Source of the DNA: Candidatus Methylomirabilota bacterium
Lineage (GTDB): Bacteria; Methylomirabilota; Methylomirabilia; Methylomirabilales; 2-02-FULL-66-22
Direction: 5' to 3'
DNA: 8,432 nucleotides
Assembly: GCA_016208645.1 (NCBI GenBank)
Contig: JACQXP010000524.1
Span: 1 to 8,432, forward strand
The notes below the pieces were generated by a model. The model searched no databases and was not told where the DNA came from. It was given only the letters and a program-made list of their open reading frames with translations. Positions 6,577 to 8,432 of the stretch are shown here, in pieces. How positions within the stretch are numbered: position 1 is the first letter of the stretch; each line of letters opens with the position of its first letter. A program made the translations under genes and the position numbers.

Positions 6577-8253
6577 GTGACACAGGACGAACTCGAAAAG
6601 ATTGACGCCCGCAAGCGGGCCTGGGAGGAAGGGACGCTCCGCAAGGCCCTGGAGCGGACGCCGGAGCGGCAGGCGGAGTTTGCCACCACGGCGGGAATCC
6701 CCCTGGACCGGGTCTACACGCCGCTCCATCTGGCCGCCCAGGAATACGAACGCGACCTGGGATTTCCGGGTGAGTACCCCTTCACCCGGGGCGTGCACCC
6801 CACCATGTACCGGGGCCGCCTGTGGACCATGCGGCAGTACGCCGGCTTCGGCAGCGCGGAGGAGACCAACCAGCGCTTCCGCTACCTGCTCCAGCAGGGC
6901 CAGACCGGCCTGTCCGTGGCCTTCGACCTGCCGACGCAGATGGGCTACGACTCCGATCACCTTATGGTCGCCGGAGAGGTGGGGAAGGTGGGGGTGGCCA
7001 TCGACTCGCTGGCCGACATGGAGGGGCTGCTTAAGGGGCTCCCCCTGGACCGCGTGAGCACCTCCATGACGATCAACGCCACGGCGGCCATCCTCCTCTG
7101 CATGTACATCGCCGTGGCGGAGCAGCAGGGCGTCCCCCGGAAGCAACTGGCCGGCACCATCCAGAACGACATCCTGAAGGAGTACATCGCCCGGGGCACC
7201 TACATCTTCCCACCGGTCCCGTCCATGCGCCTCATCACGGACACCTTCGCCTTCTGCGCGGCCGAGATGCCCCGCTGGAACAGCATCAGCGTCAGCGGCT
7301 ATCACATCCGGGAGGCGGGGGCCACCGCGGTGCAGGAGGTGGCCTTCACCCTGGGGGACGGCATCGCCTATGTGGAGGCGGCCGTGCGGGCGGGCCTCTC
7401 CGTGGACGGCTTTGCCCCGCAACTGGCGTTCTTCTTCAACGCGCACAACCATCTGTTGGAAGAGGTGGCCAAGTTCCGCGCGGCCCGGCGCCTGTGGGCC
7501 CGCATCATGCGCGAGCGGTTCGGCGCCAGGGACCCCCGCTCGTGGATGCTGCGGTTCCACGCCCAGACGGCCGGCTCGGCGCTCACGGCGCAGCAGCCGG
7601 AGAACAACGTGGTGCGGGTGGCGCTCCAGGCCCTGGCGGCGATCCTGGGCGGCTGCCAGTCGCTCCACACCAACTCCCGCGACGAGGCGCTGGGCCTGCC
7701 CACGGAGGAGGCGGTCCGCATCGCCCTGCGCACCCAGCAGGTCCTGGCCCACGAGAGCGGCGTGGCAGACGTGGTGGATCCCCTGGGGGGGTCCTACTGC
7801 GTGGAAACCCTGACCGACCGCATCGAGGCGGAGGCCCGGGCCTACCTCGAGAAGATTGATCAGTTGGGCGGGATGCTACGCGCCATCGAGCTGGGCTTCG
7901 TTCAAAAGGAGGTCCAGGAGGCCGCCTACCAGGCCCAGCGCTCCCTGGAGACGAAGCGGCAGATCGTGGTGGGCGTGAACGAGTTCGTGGGCGAGGCGGC
8001 GGCCAGCGTCCCGGTCTTCGTGGTGGACGAGCGGGTGGCGGCCGAGCAGTGCCGCCGCCTGCAGGCCGTGCGGGCGCGCCGGGACGGCCATCGCGTCCAG
8101 GCGGCGCGGAAGCGCCTGGGTGAGGCGGCGGCCGGCCCCGGCAACCTGCTGCCCGCGATCCTGGAGGCCGTCCGGGCCTCCGCGACGATCGGGGAGATCT
8201 GCGACACGCTGCGCGCCGTGTTCGGCGTGCATCAGGAAACGGTGGTCCTCTGA
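6577..8253 (+). CDS. mcmA1: Methylmalonyl-CoA mutase, N-terminal/catalytic (large) subunit, split form
   Basis: This 558-residue TIM-barrel subunit isomerises (R)-methylmalonyl-CoA to succinyl-CoA by a radical mechanism. It needs adenosylcobalamin held by a separate B12-binding subunit, because the protein stops after the catalytic domain and linker and has no DxHxxG motif. Start is GTG 6577, with GGGGAGGGG (6560-6568) about eight bases upstream. Substrate-site residues follow Propionibacterium numbering with an offset of one: M77, R81 in GVHPTMYRGRLWTMRQYAGF, Y88 (Tyr89), Q196-N-D, R206 (Arg207 in EYIARGTY), Y242-H243. Tyr89 plus Arg207 equivalents mark methylmalonyl-CoA use; isobutyryl- and 2-hydroxyisobutyryl-CoA mutases replace them. 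Position 74 is His where Propionibacterium has Tyr75. The HAQTAGSALTAQQPENNVVR and QSLHTNSRDEALGLPT blocks confirm the family. It completes the propionyl-CoA route begun by the carboxylase genes. Confidence 0.95.
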   Translation: MTQDELEKIDARKRAWEEGTLRKALERTPERQAEFATTAGIPLDRVYTPLHLAAQEYERDLGFPGEYPFTRGVHPTMYRGRLWTMRQYAGFGSAEETNQRFRYLLQQGQTGLSVAFDLPTQMGYDSDHLMVAGEVGKVGVAIDSLADMEGLLKGLPLDRVSTSMTINATAAILLCMYIAVAEQQGVPRKQLAGTIQNDILKEYIARGTYIFPPVPSMRLITDTFAFCAAEMPRWNSISVSGYHIREAGATAVQEVAFTLGDGIAYVEAAVRAGLSVDGFAPQLAFFFNAHNHLLEEVAKFRAARRLWARIMRERFGARDPRSWMLRFHAQTAGSALTAQQPENNVVRVALQALAAILGGCQSLHTNSRDEALGLPTEEAVRIALRTQQVLAHESGVADVVDPLGGSYCVETLTDRIEAEARAYLEKIDQLGGMLRAIELGFVQKEVQEAAYQAQRSLETKRQIVVGVNEFVGEAAASVPVFVVDERVAAEQCRRLQAVRARRDGHRVQAARKRLGEAAAGPGNLLPAILEAVRASATIGEICDTLRAVFGVHQETVVL

Positions 8254-8295
8254 GCTGCCGCGCCGCCCGCGCGATCCCCCGGTCGCACTTCCCGA

Positions 8296-8325
8296 TTGAC
8301 GGCCCGCGCCTGGCTGGGCTATGGT
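8296..8325 (+). promoter_or_regulatory. Candidate sigma70 promoter downstream of the mutase gene
   Basis: TTGACG (8296-8301), an 18-base spacer and TATGGT (8320-8325) lie 43 bases after the mutase stop. The -35 matches 5 of 6 and the -10 4 of 6 consensus bases. It would start a new transcript near 8332, so the next gene may not belong to the carboxylase operon. Confidence 0.4.
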
Positions 8326-8366
8326 GGCCCGCGTCGGGCGACATTCCCTCGCCACGATGGTCTTCG

Positions 8367-8432
8367 ATGGACCCAGAGCACGGGGGGTTTGCGGTGGCGA
8401 CCGGAGAACTTAACGCGCTGGACCCGGTCATG
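8367..8432 (+). CDS. Possible start of an unidentified gene (truncated by window edge)
   Basis: From ATG 8367 the frame is open for 22 codons to the end (MDPEHGGFAVATGELNALDPVM). I do not recognise it, and it does not resemble the N-terminus of a cobalamin-binding mutase subunit, epimerase or MeaB GTPase. Support is positional: it follows the candidate promoter at 8296-8325. The ribosome site is weak. The competing ATG at 8357 in another frame reaches a stop after 18 codons. Confidence 0.3.
   Translation, partial: MDPEHGGFAVATGELNALDPVM

Noticed and set aside
6544..7752. Minus-strand open frame (402 codons) opposite the mutase gene
   Set aside because: Shadow of the mutase gene; composition and lack of a family match argue against coding.
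8357..8413. Short ORF from ATG 8357
   Set aside because: It stops after 18 codons; the frame from ATG 8367 stays open to the window end and is the better, though weak, candidate.

Overview
The window is high-GC bacterial DNA. It appears to carry most of a propionyl-CoA to succinyl-CoA module: a three-part propionyl/acyl-CoA carboxylase and the catalytic subunit of methylmalonyl-CoA mutase. A c-di-GMP-type signalling operon diverges from it at the left edge. No rRNA, tRNA, CRISPR array or recognisable transposase is present. The GC level, gene families and split carboxylase and mutase suggest a soil or groundwater lineage of the Methylomirabilota/Rokubacteria or deltaproteobacterial kind. This placement is a low-confidence impression, because no phylogenetic marker is present.

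Layout. Positions 1-1226 (minus strand) hold a 65-residue leucine-zipper microprotein whose stop overlaps the start (TGATG) of a REC plus HD-GYP response regulator that runs off the left edge. Positions 1227-1471 are a divergent control region with two back-to-back sigma70-like promoters. From 1472 the plus strand reads: carboxyltransferase subunit (1472-3022), CheY-like single-domain response regulator (3167-3535), biotin carboxylase (3786-5288), four-helix-bundle protein of the 23S rRNA intervening-sequence (IVP) family (5411-5767), biotin carrier subunit (5880-6383), and methylmalonyl-CoA mutase N-terminal/catalytic subunit (6577-8253). A candidate promoter and the first 22 codons of a possible next gene end the window.

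How the genes work together. The biotin carboxylase charges the biotin on Lys133 of the carrier. The carboxyltransferase moves the carboxyl group to propionyl-CoA. The mutase isomerises the resulting methylmalonyl-CoA to succinyl-CoA once paired with a cobalamin-binding subunit and an epimerase, neither of which is visible here.

Most unusual feature. All four junctions between 3022 and 5880 carry copies of a lower-GC repeat. It has two complementary arms: an L arm, CAATTTCAAATTTCAAAC followed by GACAAC heptads and CCGG, and an R arm, CCGG followed by TTGTC heptads and TTTTCAATTGG. L arms always follow a stop codon and R arms always precede the next start. The IVP gene sits exactly between two L arms and two R arms, one pair being perfectly complementary over 20 bases. 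It therefore looks like an IVP-bearing inverted-repeat element, and the other junctions look like gene-less or rearranged relatives. A separate 27-base imperfect palindrome interrupts one degenerate L arm, and different GC-rich hairpins fill the gap before the mutase. This repeat/IVP arrangement is the best candidate here for an undescribed system.
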